DNA of 64,000 bases from Bacillus suaedaesalsae. Its GTDB lineage: Bacteria > Bacillota > Bacilli > Bacillales > SA4. Shown one piece after another: positions 44,984 to 54,530 of the stretch; positions within the stretch are counted from its first letter, which is position 1; every line of letters begins with the position of its first letter. The position numbers and the translations under genes are program-made. The DNA lies in the NCBI RefSeq assembly GCF_016890225.1, contig NZ_JAFELM010000018.1, positions 47,782-111,781 on the forward strand, given 5' to 3'. Below the pieces are notes generated by a model. The model made no database searches. It was not told the DNA's origin and saw nothing but the letters and a program-made list of their open reading frames with translations.

Positions 44984-46006
44984 ATGAAAAAGTTCATAGC
45001 TATTTTACTTATGAGTTTACTAGTTTTAAGTTTAGCTGCCTGTAGTGGAAATGAAAAAACTGCAGGTTCAGATGGTAACGCTTCCAAGTCTGATTATCCA
45101 GAAAAACCATTAGTGGTCGTTGCACCATCTGGAGCTGGTGGTGGATGGGATTTAACAGCACGTTCTATCGCGAAAGTGCTTTCAAGTGAAAAGTTAGTTG
45201 ACGAGCCAATTACAGTGGAGAACAAACCAGGTGGAGGAGGAGCAGTATTCCTAGCAGAATATGCAACTCAAGATAAAGCAAATCCTTACAAGTTATTTGT
45301 AAGTTCACCTCCAATTTTAATCAACAATGAGAAAAAAGAGGGTAATAGTCCGTTTGGATATAAGGATACAACACCACTTGCTCAATTAACAAAAGATTAC
45401 GGGGCAATTGTTGTGGGGGCTGATTCACCTTATAAGGATTTAAAATCACTACTTGATGCAATTAAGAGTGACCCAACAAAAATTACAGGAGCAGGTGGAT
45501 CTTCTCCTGGTTCAATGGACCATCTAGTTGCCATTCTTCCTGCATTTGAATATGGTATCGACCCGAAAACAGTTAAATACGTTTCCTACGACGGCGGTGG
45601 TGAGGCAGTAGCAGCACTACTTGGAGGTAATGCGGACTTTATCGCGACGGATGCTTCAACTATTGGTGAATATGTAAAAGCTGGAAAAGCAAGAGTACTA
45701 GCTGTAAGTTCTAATGAAAGGTTAAGTGGAACACTAGCAGATATTCCTACTTTCAAAGAAGCTGGAATTGATGCAGAATTTACAATTTGGAGAGGGCTGT
45801 TCGGTCCGAAGGAAATGTCAGATGATGAACTGACATTCTGGAAGAGCACATTAGATACACTTTCAACAAATGAAACATGGTTAACCGAGTTAGAAACAAA
45901 TGGTTGGGAAAGTGAATATAAAAACGCAGATGAATTCTCAACATTCTTAGAAGAACAAAACAAGTATATCGTAGAACTTCTTACAGCGCTTGGAATGCAA
46001 AAATAA
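44984..46006 (+). CDS. tctC: Tripartite tricarboxylate transporter, binding protein TctC
   Basis: 340 aa lipoprotein: lipobox LSLAAC with C20, then the Bug/TctC fold (YPEKPLVVVAPSGAGGGWD, VENKPGGGGAVFLAEYA, YDGGGEAVAALLGGNADF). It captures citrate or another di/tricarboxylate outside the membrane for TctAB. RBS AAAAGGGGGAAGAAGTA. First gene of tctCBA, downstream of a CitAB-type two-component system. A hairpin before tctB may raise its expression over the membrane subunits. Confidence 0.9.
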   Translation: MKKFIAILLMSLLVLSLAACSGNEKTAGSDGNASKSDYPEKPLVVVAPSGAGGGWDLTARSIAKVLSSEKLVDEPITVENKPGGGGAVFLAEYATQDKANPYKLFVSSPPILINNEKKEGNSPFGYKDTTPLAQLTKDYGAIVVGADSPYKDLKSLLDAIKSDPTKITGAGGSSPGSMDHLVAILPAFEYGIDPKTVKYVSYDGGGEAVAALLGGNADFIATDASTIGEYVKAGKARVLAVSSNERLSGTLADIPTFKEAGIDAEFTIWRGLFGPKEMSDDELTFWKSTLDTLSTNETWLTELETNGWESEYKNADEFSTFLEEQNKYIVELLTALGMQK

Positions 46007-46019
46007 TATTCGTTTCATT

Positions 46020-46042
46020 GGAGAAGAGACATCCTCTTCTCC
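46020..46042 (+). terminator. Hairpin between tctC and tctB
   Basis: GGAGAAGAG and CTCTTCTCC perfect arms, loop ACATC, followed by TTATCCTTT, a weak U-tract. Probable attenuator or mRNA-stabilising hairpin setting TctC in excess. Confidence 0.6.
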
Positions 46043-46069
46043 TTATCCTTTAAAAAGGGGTACAAAGCT

Positions 46070-46525
46070 ATGAGTAAAAGATTTGATCGTTATACAAGTT
46101 TAGTATTTTTAATTATTGGAGCAGCCTTTGTGATTGAAAGTAACGGTATCTCGCAAAGTGCATATGGCAGTAATGTCGGACCTGATATTTTTCCGAAAAT
46201 ACTTGGAGTTCTATTAATCTTGTTAAGCTTACGGTTGTTTTATGAGACATTCCAGTATGCTAAGAATCAAGAAAAACGGGAAAAACTTGATTATCAAAGA
46301 TTCCTAATTATTTTTATCGCGGCAATCCTTTATGCATTTTTACTAGAGAGTCTTGGATATGTCATCACAACCTTTTTATTCTTGATTGTAGGTTTTCAAG
46401 CAATGGAGCGAGGTAGCTGGACCAAAACTTTATTAATCTCAGCAGCATTTTCTTTCGGTGTTTATTATCTTTTCGTTGAAGTCCTTAATGGGTCTCTACC
46501 CGGGTTTCCAACGTGGTTTAGCTAG
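46070..46525 (+). CDS. tctB: Tripartite tricarboxylate transporter, small membrane subunit TctB
   Basis: 151 aa, four membrane helices, with GPDIFPKILGVLLILLSL after the first helix as usual for TctB. It pairs with TctA in the plasma membrane. RBS AAAAAGGGGTACAAAGCT. Twelve bases separate it from tctA. Confidence 0.85.
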   Translation: MSKRFDRYTSLVFLIIGAAFVIESNGISQSAYGSNVGPDIFPKILGVLLILLSLRLFYETFQYAKNQEKREKLDYQRFLIIFIAAILYAFLLESLGYVITTFLFLIVGFQAMERGSWTKTLLISAAFSFGVYYLFVEVLNGSLPGFPTWFS

Positions 46526-46537
46526 GGGGGGAAGAGC

Positions 46538-48064
46538 ATGGATGTATTACATTTTCTAGCTGGTGGCTTTGCGGAGGCACTTCAGTGGCATAACCTCGTT
46601 TTTGCTTTTATTGGTGTTTTAATCGGAACTGCTGTCGGGGTATTACCAGGTATTGGTCCAATGAGTGGAGTTGCACTGTTAATTCCTGTTACAGCATCAT
46701 TGACCTCTGGTCTCGACCCAGAGGCAGCGGCAACGAGTTCTATTATATTATTAGCAGGTGTATATTATGGTGCGATGTATGGAGGTTCTACTACATCCAT
46801 TCTATTAAATACACCAGGTGAGTCATCTTCTGTAGTTACAACATTAGACGGTTATCAAATGGCCAAGCAAGGGCGTGCAGGTGCTGCTTTATCTATTTCT
46901 GCAATTGGTTCCTTTTTTGCAGGTGTCGTATCATTAATCGGACTTGTAGCACTTGCAGAACCTTTATCAAATCTAGCACTGTCGTTTGGTCCTGCTGAGT
47001 ATTTTTCACTTATGATCTTAGGTCTTTGTGCTGTAAGTGGATTAGCAGGGAAATCAGTTACAAAAGCGTTAATTATGACAGTAACGGGTTTGTTAGTAGC
47101 TACAATTGGTATGGATACAGTATCAGGAGTCGCGCGCTTTACGTATGAGATTCCTGTCCTATATTCCGGGCTTGAATTTTTAACAGTAGCTGTTGGGTTA
47201 TTTGCTTTAGGTGAAGTGTTTAAAACTATTTTAGATAAAGATAGTGCTAATTCTGAAATTGCAAAGGTAGGTAGAATTTTACCTTCGAAACAAGATTTAA
47301 AAGACAGTACTAAACCAATTGTACGTGGATCATTGTTAGGATTCTTTATTGGGGTACTTCCTGGTGCAGGAGCTACGTTAGCTTCATTCTTTTCTTACAT
47401 TGCAGAGAAGAAGATGAGTAAAAACCCAGAGAAGTTCGGAAAAGGTGCGATTGAAGGAGTTGCTGCTCCCGAAGCAGCTAACAATGGCGCATCCGGTGGA
47501 GCCATGATACCACTATTAACACTCGGTATTCCCGGATCAGGAACAACTGCCATTTTAATGGGAGCACTCATTATGTATAACATTCAGCCAGGTCCACTAT
47601 TTTTCACGGATCATCCAAAGGTAGCGTGGGGACTTATTGCAAGTATGTTTATCGGGAATGTTATGCTTTTAATCTTAAACATGCCATTAGTAAAAGTATT
47701 TGCCAAAATTATTGAAACACCAGCCAAGTACCTGTTACCTATCATTGTGGCAATCTCCATTTTTGGAGTATATGCAGTCCAAGTAACAACATTTGATTTA
47801 TTATTACTTCTAGGTTGTGGTGTTGTCGGATACTTCTTAACGAAAAATGACTATCCAGTGGCACCATTAGTATTAGGTTTAGTTTTAGGGCCAATGATCG
47901 AAAACAATTTACGACGTGCCTTAACAACTTCAAATGGAGATTTTATTATTTTTATTACAAGTCCTATTTCTTTAGCGTTTTTAATCATTGCAGCATTATG
48001 GATGCTCATTCCGATTTTATTAAAGCTAAAAGGGCGAAATGTCATCATCAACGAAGAAGGATAA
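46538..48064 (+). CDS. tctA: Tripartite tricarboxylate transporter, large membrane subunit TctA
   Basis: 508 aa, about eleven to twelve membrane helices. TctA signatures: GVLPGIGPMSGVALLIPVT near the N-terminus, YGGSTTSILLNTPGE, GVLPGAGATLASFFSY, and LGIPGSGTTAILMGAL. This is the transport pore for the acid delivered by TctC. RBS AGGGGGGGAAGAGC. A perfect hairpin follows before the AEC gene. Confidence 0.92.
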   Translation: MDVLHFLAGGFAEALQWHNLVFAFIGVLIGTAVGVLPGIGPMSGVALLIPVTASLTSGLDPEAAATSSIILLAGVYYGAMYGGSTTSILLNTPGESSSVVTTLDGYQMAKQGRAGAALSISAIGSFFAGVVSLIGLVALAEPLSNLALSFGPAEYFSLMILGLCAVSGLAGKSVTKALIMTVTGLLVATIGMDTVSGVARFTYEIPVLYSGLEFLTVAVGLFALGEVFKTILDKDSANSEIAKVGRILPSKQDLKDSTKPIVRGSLLGFFIGVLPGAGATLASFFSYIAEKKMSKNPEKFGKGAIEGVAAPEAANNGASGGAMIPLLTLGIPGSGTTAILMGALIMYNIQPGPLFFTDHPKVAWGLIASMFIGNVMLLILNMPLVKVFAKIIETPAKYLLPIIVAISIFGVYAVQVTTFDLLLLLGCGVVGYFLTKNDYPVAPLVLGLVLGPMIENNLRRALTTSNGDFIIFITSPISLAFLIIAALWMLIPILLKLKGRNVIINEEG

Positions 48065-48070
48065 TAGAAA

Positions 48071-48094
48071 GAGAGTAGGGGAATTCCTACTCTC
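48071..48094 (+). terminator. Hairpin between tctA and the AEC gene
   Basis: GAGAGTAGG and CCTACTCTC perfect arms around GGAATT, followed by TTCCTTTC. It is moderate as a terminator, so partial read-through into the AEC gene is possible. Confidence 0.6.
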
Positions 48095-48121
48095 TTCCTT
48101 TCGTAGAATGGAGGATGAAGT

Positions 48122-49045
48122 ATGGATGTATTTTTCCTCATACTGAAAAATATCATGTTACCAATCTTTATTGCCGTTGGATTAGGAATTGTTGTTCAAA
48201 AAAAGATGCAGCTAGATTTACGGACGTTATCTAAGTTAAACACATACTTTCTACTTCCAGCCGTTTGTTTTACAAACTTATATGAACGCGATCTTTCTTT
48301 TCAGTTATTCATACAAATTTTAGGATTTCTGCTTTTACTTACAACAGTTCTTATTATTCTTAGTACTTTCATTTCTAAGCTGTTTAAGTTTGAGACAAAG
48401 CTCTCAGCAAGTTATAAAAATAGTACGGTACTTACGAATGCAGGGAATTTTGGAATCCCTATGAGTGAATTAGTATTCAAACACGATCCGATTGGAATCG
48501 CAATAGCTATTATTATTTCTGCGTATCAAAATATTGTTACATTTACATACGGGATGTTTACGTCAGTTTCTTCTGAACGTGTCAAAAGGAAAATGATCAA
48601 GGAACTCCTCACGCAACCTATCATTTATAGTATTGGATTGGCTGTTTTATTGAAGGCTCTTCCTATTCGGATTCCACAACCTATCTGGGAACCAATCCAA
48701 AATATATCCGATGCCTTCCTGGCAATTGCCTTATTAACTTTAGGGGCACAGCTTGCAAATCTTTCGTTTAAGGGGATATCCAAAGCTTTGTACATTAGCA
48801 TAGTCAGTAGACTAATCTTATCTCCAGCTGTAGCATTTTTGTTACTTTCAGTTTTACAAATAAAAGGGGTGACAGCAGAGGCGTTATTCATTGCAAGTGC
48901 CTACCCGACTTCACGTAATAGTGCGATACTAGCACTCGAATATAATAATCATCCAGAATTTGCAGCTCAGGCAGTTTTACTAACAACGATGGTAAGTTGT
49001 ATAACGGTTACGTTAGTTGTATACATCTCTAGCTATTTGTTCTAA
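48122..49045 (+). CDS. AEC-family transporter (malate permease / auxin efflux carrier type)
   Basis: 307 aa, about ten membrane helices, with the family regions LSKLNTYFLLPAVCFTNL, VLTNAGNFGIPMSELV and ASAYPTSRNSAILALEY. Bacterial members carry malate, malonate or other dicarboxylates. Being next to CitAB and TctCBA, a second carboxylate permease of the same regulon is a reasonable inference. RBS TGGAGGATGAAGT. It overlaps the convergent gtrA-like gene by 17 bases at the 3' ends. Confidence 0.82.
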   Translation: MDVFFLILKNIMLPIFIAVGLGIVVQKKMQLDLRTLSKLNTYFLLPAVCFTNLYERDLSFQLFIQILGFLLLLTTVLIILSTFISKLFKFETKLSASYKNSTVLTNAGNFGIPMSELVFKHDPIGIAIAIIISAYQNIVTFTYGMFTSVSSERVKRKMIKELLTQPIIYSIGLAVLLKALPIRIPQPIWEPIQNISDAFLAIALLTLGAQLANLSFKGISKALYISIVSRLILSPAVAFLLLSVLQIKGVTAEALFIASAYPTSRNSAILALEYNNHPEFAAQAVLLTTMVSCITVTLVVYISSYLF

Positions 49046-49484
49046 CTGTTTTTCTTTTAAATACAATCATTTTTTGTCCTAAATAGTTAGAGATGGTATA
49101 GATGCATGCACCGATAAAAACTGCTATTTCTTTTTCAGAAAAATAGTCACTAAGTATGTTTGACAGTGGAATTTGCCGAGCGATCCATTCACCTAATCCA
49201 TAACCACCGTAAAAGGAGATAAGGATGATAAGAAAGAAGCGGGGAGCTCCTTTTTGAAATGAAATGTTGCTTTTAAATGTGAATCTGCGGTTCAACAAAA
49301 AGCTAAATAGGGCACCAATAGCTGTTCCGATGGACGATGATACCCAATAGGAAAGTTGGAATACATTTAATAATAGGAAAATGACGGATAATCCAATGGC
49401 AGTATTAATAACACCTACTAGAGCAAATCGTATAAACGTATTAGTTTTTAGAAAGTTTCGTAAGCCTGAGTGTTTGAAGTTCAT
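49029..49484 (-). CDS. GtrA-family membrane protein
   Basis: 151 aa, four membrane helices (IRFALVGVINTAIGLSVIFL, FSFLLNRRFTFK, then two more). GtrA proteins are thought to help flip undecaprenyl-phosphate-linked sugars. The start overlaps the end of the glycosyltransferase gene by 44 bases (AAAGGTATAGGTA before ATG). With the upstream GT2 and polytopic proteins it forms a glycosylation module that would decorate an envelope polymer. Confidence 0.82.
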   Translation of the reverse strand: MNFKHSGLRNFLKTNTFIRFALVGVINTAIGLSVIFLLLNVFQLSYWVSSSIGTAIGALFSFLLNRRFTFKSNISFQKGAPRFFLIILISFYGGYGLGEWIARQIPLSNILSDYFSEKEIAVFIGACIYTISNYLGQKMIVFKRKTVRTNS

Positions 49485-50481
49485 TACCTATACCTTTATC
49501 TATTAAGAGTTGTCGTGGAGTTGGTAAGTTAAACATATCAATGTCCACTATATATTTTGGTCGCTTTTTTGTTTCTTTGTAGATTTTACCAATATACTCC
49601 CCAACTAGTCCAATCGCAATTAACTGTAAACCACCGATAAGCCATATAGAGGTGATGAGAGAGGTCCAACCTAACTCAGTGTTTCCGAAAAACTTTAAAG
49701 ATAAGAAGTAAATTCCAAACAACAAACTTATGATAAAGGATGTCGTACCTAAAAATAACACGAGACGAATTGGTGTGACGGAAAAAGAAGTAATTCCGTC
49801 TAATGCGAATGAAATCATCTTCTTTAACGGATATTTCGTTTCCCCAGCTAACCGTTCCTTTCGATCATACGTGATAGAAGTAGATTTAAAGCCAATTAAC
49901 GGTACAATTCCTCTTAAAAACATATTAACTTCTTGGAAGTGCTCAAGTTCTTCTATCGCTCGTTTACTCATAAGCCTGTAATCAGCGTGATTATGTACAA
50001 GATCTACCCCCATTTTCTTCATGACTTTGTAAAAGCCAACTGCGGTATTACGTTTAAAGAATGTATCACTCTCGCGTTTGTTTCTAACTCCATAAACGAC
50101 TTCATAACCTTCTACAAACTTTAAAATAAACTCTTTCATAACGCTAATATCATCTTGCAGGTCGGCATCAATTGAAATGACACAATCTGAAGTTTCTTTT
50201 GCAGTAAATAGCCCTGCTAATAATGCATTTTGGTGACCAACATTACGAGATAGCTTAATTCCCTTAATTAACGGATGGTTAATCGTGTATTTAAAAATCA
50301 TGTCCCACGTTTTATCTTTACTACCATCATCAACAAAAAGAATGGAGCTAGTATTTGCGATTAATCGACTCTGAATATTTTCTTCTAAAAACTGTGTCAA
50401 CTGAGACATTGTTTCTGCAAGTACTTCTTCTTCGTTGTAGCATGGTACAACAATCGTAACAATTGGCTGGTTCATATTCAT
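49441..50481 (-). CDS. Polyprenyl-phosphate glycosyltransferase, GT2 family (CsbB/YkoT-like)
   Basis: 346 aa. Catalytic domain 1-230 with VVPCYNEEEV, the DxD-type ISIDADLQDD, and a VLAETMSQ helix; two C-terminal membrane helices (about 240-310). Such enzymes transfer a sugar from a nucleotide donor to undecaprenyl phosphate on the inner membrane face. RBS CAGGAGGATGAA. Middle gene of a three-gene minus-strand operon, 14 bases after the polytopic protein gene. Confidence 0.87.
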   Translation of the reverse strand: MNMNQPIVTIVVPCYNEEEVLAETMSQLTQFLEENIQSRLIANTSSILFVDDGSKDKTWDMIFKYTINHPLIKGIKLSRNVGHQNALLAGLFTAKETSDCVISIDADLQDDISVMKEFILKFVEGYEVVYGVRNKRESDTFFKRNTAVGFYKVMKKMGVDLVHNHADYRLMSKRAIEELEHFQEVNMFLRGIVPLIGFKSTSITYDRKERLAGETKYPLKKMISFALDGITSFSVTPIRLVLFLGTTSFIISLLFGIYFLSLKFFGNTELGWTSLITSIWLIGGLQLIAIGLVGEYIGKIYKETKKRPKYIVDIDMFNLPTPRQLLIDKGIGNELQTLRLTKLSKN

Positions 50482-50495
50482 CCTCCTGCTAAAGT

Positions 50496-52169
50496 CTAAG
50501 TTGTTTTGTATAAATAAATTTTCCAGTGGGAGTTCTTTGTTTCAAAAGTTTCCTCAAGTGATAGCTGATTTTCTTCAGCGTTAAGAATCTTAACGGAAGA
50601 GAAAATGTAACGTCCTCCCATTTCTTTAAATGCTTCGATGTTCAGTTCAACATTCTTGAGCTTTTTCTTCGTCTTTTTCGAAAACATATAATGCTTTCCA
50701 AGTTCATCGGTAAATAGATAACACCTGCCACCCCATTCATCAAAATACGTTCTAATTCTTTTGTTTTTCTCCAGTTCCTTGCTAATGATCTCCCGAAATT
50801 GATACTTGTAGCTAAGTGGATAAAAGTTGTTATACGTATCAAGTGTGTAAAAACCGTTATATTGAGCAATTGCAGGGTGTATGCCTATTGATGCTACTCG
50901 GTATGTGTTCTTTGGTAAACCAATGTGAGAGTCAATTTTTTGAAAAAGTTCCTCTGCGTAAAATTCTTTAACAGATGGCTTCTTATGATAAATAATTTCA
51001 TCATTAAATGCACCTAAAACTAATAATTGAAAAACGATAAAAAATGAAATGAGCGATCTTGATTTACTATGCTCCCATATGATTTTTAAGGCAAGTGCAA
51101 AGCTAACATAAACGACAAGTGGACGTAAAAAATGAAAGCGCGCAAAGTTAAACGTGTCCATAAAGTGAAAACGTTCAGTTAATGGTAGCCAGCCTTTAAA
51201 AAACCAAAATGCATACCAAGTAGATAACGCAAAATTGAGAGCAAACAAATATAGAAACATTTTTTCTTTTATCCAAAGTCGATTTCTTATGATGATATAC
51301 AGTGCAAATAAGGTCACAGGTAAAATAACGAGTCCATGGACAGTCATCACATGTGTATGACCTAAAACAAAGTTTTTAAAGGTAAGGCGAATGACTCTCC
51401 ACAAAGGAAGGCGTGCATGGAAATATTCATCACGGCTCGTTAGTTCAGTAGAAAATAAAAACGAATGTACGAGACGGTATTCCACAAGTAAAAAGATAAT
51501 TGTCATATAGGCAATCGATAGCAGGAATTGTAAATTAAGCCTTTTATGCCTGAATAAATCGAGGATCCAAAAGATTCCCATTGCAAACAGGAAAAAGAAA
51601 AAACCTAGTACAAAACTTGAATATAGAGGAAGTAAGGTTAGAACTACATACTCCTTCCACGTACCATTATTTTTCCGTATGTTTAAAAATGCCCACAATG
51701 CTAATGGCATCCCGAGAGTACTTAACATTCCAGATGGCCAAAACGGAGTTAGTGCAAAGGTAAGAGAGACACCAACTCGAATAAGTGCTTGATATTCTTT
51801 CGTCACAAAGTGGGTTTTTAACAAGATATACATCCCGAAGAAAGCAACGAATCTAGTAATCGCCTGACTTAAAGTATAGGCAATCATTGTTGGAAACATA
51901 GCATGTAACCATACAATACCACTCCATTCCGTCCCAAATGTATTCCTCGGAACCCCGTTAATAATTTGGGGAATGGTGGAATGGACAGAACCAAAGATTT
52001 CACCACTATTCTTAAGCACCTTGTACCAAGCGAGATTGGAATCGAGATTATCGTGAACTCGAATATGTGCATTCTCACCTAAAAAGATTAGTGGTGATAA
52101 ATAAATGAAAATAAGGAGGGAAGCAAAGAAAAGGAGTCTTCGCTCAACACGTTCATTTTGAGTCATCAT
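50496..52169 (-). CDS. Polytopic membrane protein, DUF6044/YkoS-like
   Basis: 557 aa from the ATG at 52169, which has AAGGAG six bases upstream; the longer start at 52208 has none. About ten to twelve membrane helices, with an early extracytoplasmic loop containing VHDNLDSNLAWYKVLKNSG, then a soluble C-terminal third (from about 430). The layout recalls GT-C glycosyltransferases, and the neighbour pair GT2/GtrA supports a role in transferring a lipid-linked sugar to an envelope acceptor. YkoS of B. subtilis is next to YkoT in the same way. Confidence 0.7.
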   Translation of the reverse strand: MMTQNERVERRLLFFASLLIFIYLSPLIFLGENAHIRVHDNLDSNLAWYKVLKNSGEIFGSVHSTIPQIINGVPRNTFGTEWSGIVWLHAMFPTMIAYTLSQAITRFVAFFGMYILLKTHFVTKEYQALIRVGVSLTFALTPFWPSGMLSTLGMPLALWAFLNIRKNNGTWKEYVVLTLLPLYSSFVLGFFFFLFAMGIFWILDLFRHKRLNLQFLLSIAYMTIIFLLVEYRLVHSFLFSTELTSRDEYFHARLPLWRVIRLTFKNFVLGHTHVMTVHGLVILPVTLFALYIIIRNRLWIKEKMFLYLFALNFALSTWYAFWFFKGWLPLTERFHFMDTFNFARFHFLRPLVVYVSFALALKIIWEHSKSRSLISFFIVFQLLVLGAFNDEIIYHKKPSVKEFYAEELFQKIDSHIGLPKNTYRVASIGIHPAIAQYNGFYTLDTYNNFYPLSYKYQFREIISKELEKNKRIRTYFDEWGGRCYLFTDELGKHYMFSKKTKKKLKNVELNIEAFKEMGGRYIFSSVKILNAEENQLSLEETFETKNSHWKIYLYKTT

Positions 52170-52410
52170 TATTAACTCCTTGTCATTTCTAATCTTTAGC
52201 TCAGTCATGAAATCCGACTAAGCGTATAAATAATACATTGTTAAGGTTTGCAGAATAGGTGAAAGTTATTCCAAGTTTTTACACATATACCAATTCAAAA
52301 AAATTTGTCATAATGATAACCGTTCGACAAAATATTCCAAAATATTCTAGAATGGTATGCTATGATGAAAACTATCAATAGGAATGTCGTATATTGTGAA
52401 GGAGACTGCA

Positions 52411-53085
52411 ATGGAAACAAATTTAGGGGTAATTCGAGAAATATTTCAACCCAAATCCTACATAAACAGATTATCCATTAAAGAAGATTTATCCATTAAA
52501 CCTGTCATACGTAATGTTTTGATTTTATTAGTATTTTTCGTGTTTACATCATTTTTATATAGTATGATAGGCTATCGAACAGAAGGTATTACAACAGAGT
52601 TAAGTAAAGAGCCAAACAGTTATATTGAAACACTTCAATGGTTACATACCTTTGGAATGATTTTGAAGGCAATCGTGTATCCGTTATTTTATCTAGTTAT
52701 AACCTCGCTTACGCTTCATTTGTTTTTTAGAGAAATTAGTATAAAGGTGCTTTTTTATATCGGACAATATTTCCTCGTATTTATGTTCCTTTATCAAACG
52801 ATTCATCTCATTTTATTTCATTATTGGGGAATTCCGGTCATTTCATCTCCATTTTCACTAGGGGTTGTGATGCAAATTGTGACGGATAAATCATTTGTTA
52901 TTAATCTATCAAGCTATGTGAATCTTTTTTACTTAGGTGGAGTAGCGTTATTAATATTATTAATTAATCAACAAACAGAGAGAAGGGTACTTCATACTTC
53001 ACTGTATATTATCGGGATACATCTATTGCTTGCACTCATAGGAGCTTGCCTTTCAATAATAAATGTTGATGCTTTGCTTCTTTAA
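52411..53085 (+). CDS. Yip1/YknW-like membrane protein
   Basis: 224 aa from the ATG at 52411 (GAAGGAG six bases upstream). A cytoplasmic N-terminus (about 35 aa), then five hydrophobic segments in a Yip1-type arrangement. It lies 13 bases before a YknX-like adaptor gene, the same order as yknW-yknX of B. subtilis, where YknWXYZ protects against the SDP toxin. The assignment rests on topology and context more than on motifs. Confidence 0.6.
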   Translation: METNLGVIREIFQPKSYINRLSIKEDLSIKPVIRNVLILLVFFVFTSFLYSMIGYRTEGITTELSKEPNSYIETLQWLHTFGMILKAIVYPLFYLVITSLTLHLFFREISIKVLFYIGQYFLVFMFLYQTIHLILFHYWGIPVISSPFSLGVVMQIVTDKSFVINLSSYVNLFYLGGVALLILLINQQTERRVLHTSLYIIGIHLLLALIGACLSIINVDALLL

Positions 53086-53098
53086 ATAGGAGGATTTC

Positions 53099-54310
53099 AT
53101 GAAAAAGTGGATCTGGTCTAGTATCATGTTATTTATTCTTTGCGTTATGCTTGGGAATATATTTTTGATGAACAAATATGAAGATAAAATATATCGTGTT
53201 GTAAGTGTCGGGGAGTTTGGTAAGCCGAAAAAAGGTGATATTCGTAATGTGTTAACGAAGGATGGAGTTGTGACGTCGAATAATGAAGAAACTGTTGCTT
53301 ATAATCGTGAATTCGGATTGCTTGATGAGATCTTAGTGGAGGAAGGAGAACAAGTAACAATTGGGTCTTCACTATTTCAATATGCAATGACAGATATTGA
53401 ACGTTTAGAAGAGCAAATCAAACGAAAAATAGAAATTGCCGAAGCCGAAAGAAGTAAAATTGCAAAGGATATTGTAGCACTTGGTTCATATAGAGGTACC
53501 ACATCAGCAAATCAAACACCAGAAGCGAAAGAAGCTGCTGAAGCCAATCAACGTATTATCAGTAGTCAAGTAAGAGAACTTGAATTACGTGATGAGTTAT
53601 TGGAACTTGATATTGAGGATTATGAGAATCAACTAGATAAACTTGAAACAGAAGAGGCATCAATGGTTGTGCAAAGTACGATAAATGGGATTGTGAAAAG
53701 TATTGATCCTTCTAATCCTTCTGAAATGATTAAGATATTAGAGTTTCCTTATGTTGTACAAGGAGTGCTCTCAGAGAAAGAAATAAGAGATATAACAGTC
53801 GGGCAAAAGGTTTATGTGACGAAGGATGGACTTCAGCACATTGGAACAATTAGCGATGTATCACAGTTTCCAGTTGACACACCGAACTTAAAGCAAAAAG
53901 AGAGTTATTTTCCTTTCTCTGTTACCGTTACTGAAGAACCTGAGTTACTTCCATTTGGACATCATTTAGGTATCGACATCGTTCAAGAGGAAAGTGAAGA
54001 TACGACCTATATAAATACGAGCACTGTCTTCCGTACAGGAAAAGAAAAAGGGAAAGTGTATATTGAAAGTAACGGTAAAATTAAAAAGTTGGAAGTTCAA
54101 CTTGGAATTCATAGCGGGTCGAAAGTTGAAATTGTTGAAGGTCTAAACGGAAAAGAACTACTTGTTCTCAAACCAAGTATTAATATGAAAACCGGAACAC
54201 CAATTGTACTACCATTAGAAGGTACTAAATTACATAGCAAGCAACTAGATGAAATTGGTAAGAGACAAATTGCAGCAACAATTGGAAAGGCAATGCTAGG
54301 GATTAATTAA
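53099..54310 (+). CDS. Membrane-fusion/adaptor protein (YknX/MacA-HlyD type)
   Basis: 403 aa. N-terminal membrane anchor (3-23), a split biotinyl-lipoyl-like domain (NREFGLLDEILVEEGEQV, then TINGIVKSID), a coiled-coil hairpin (about 100-185, Glu/Lys/Leu-rich), and a beta-barrel with VYVTKDGLQHIGTISDVS. It would link a MacB-type ABC exporter to the wall side, but no ABC gene follows: a terminator closes the unit. RBS AGGAGGATTTC. Confidence 0.8.
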   Translation: MKKWIWSSIMLFILCVMLGNIFLMNKYEDKIYRVVSVGEFGKPKKGDIRNVLTKDGVVTSNNEETVAYNREFGLLDEILVEEGEQVTIGSSLFQYAMTDIERLEEQIKRKIEIAEAERSKIAKDIVALGSYRGTTSANQTPEAKEAAEANQRIISSQVRELELRDELLELDIEDYENQLDKLETEEASMVVQSTINGIVKSIDPSNPSEMIKILEFPYVVQGVLSEKEIRDITVGQKVYVTKDGLQHIGTISDVSQFPVDTPNLKQKESYFPFSVTVTEEPELLPFGHHLGIDIVQEESEDTTYINTSTVFRTGKEKGKVYIESNGKIKKLEVQLGIHSGSKVEIVEGLNGKELLVLKPSINMKTGTPIVLPLEGTKLHSKQLDEIGKRQIAATIGKAMLGIN

Positions 54311-54311
54311 G

Positions 54312-54382
54312 GGGACTACATTATGTAGTTCCTTCAGACTGTAGACAAACTCGAATATCTCGAGTTGTCTATAGTCTTTTTT
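54312..54382 (+). terminator. Double hairpin after the adaptor gene
   Basis: The first hairpin is GGACTACA/TGTAGTTCC (54313-54332). The second has arms beginning AGACTGTAGACAA (54336-54377) followed by six T. The second shares its arm with the hairpins at 1504 and 16229. Confidence 0.85.
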
Positions 54383-54414
54383 CTTATATATATTTCTTTC
54401 TGTTAAACTAGGTG

Positions 54415-54530
54415 ATTTCCACTCCGGCTACTTGCTTTCCGTGGGGGGCGGTGAGCTTCCTCGGCGTTTCTGCCTGCGGGATCTCACATGTCCCACTGTT
54501 CCCGCAGGAGCCGAGTGTCATCCGCTACAA
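54415..54530 (+). repeat. GC-rich dispersed intergenic repeat, copy R5
   Basis: Same orientation as R1: TTGCTTTCCGTGGGGGGCGG on the left and CCCGCAGGAGCCGAGTGTC on the right. The 650-base gap 54383-55029 contains this copy, a 19-mer shared with 42329, copy R6, and no supportable gene. Confidence 0.75.
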
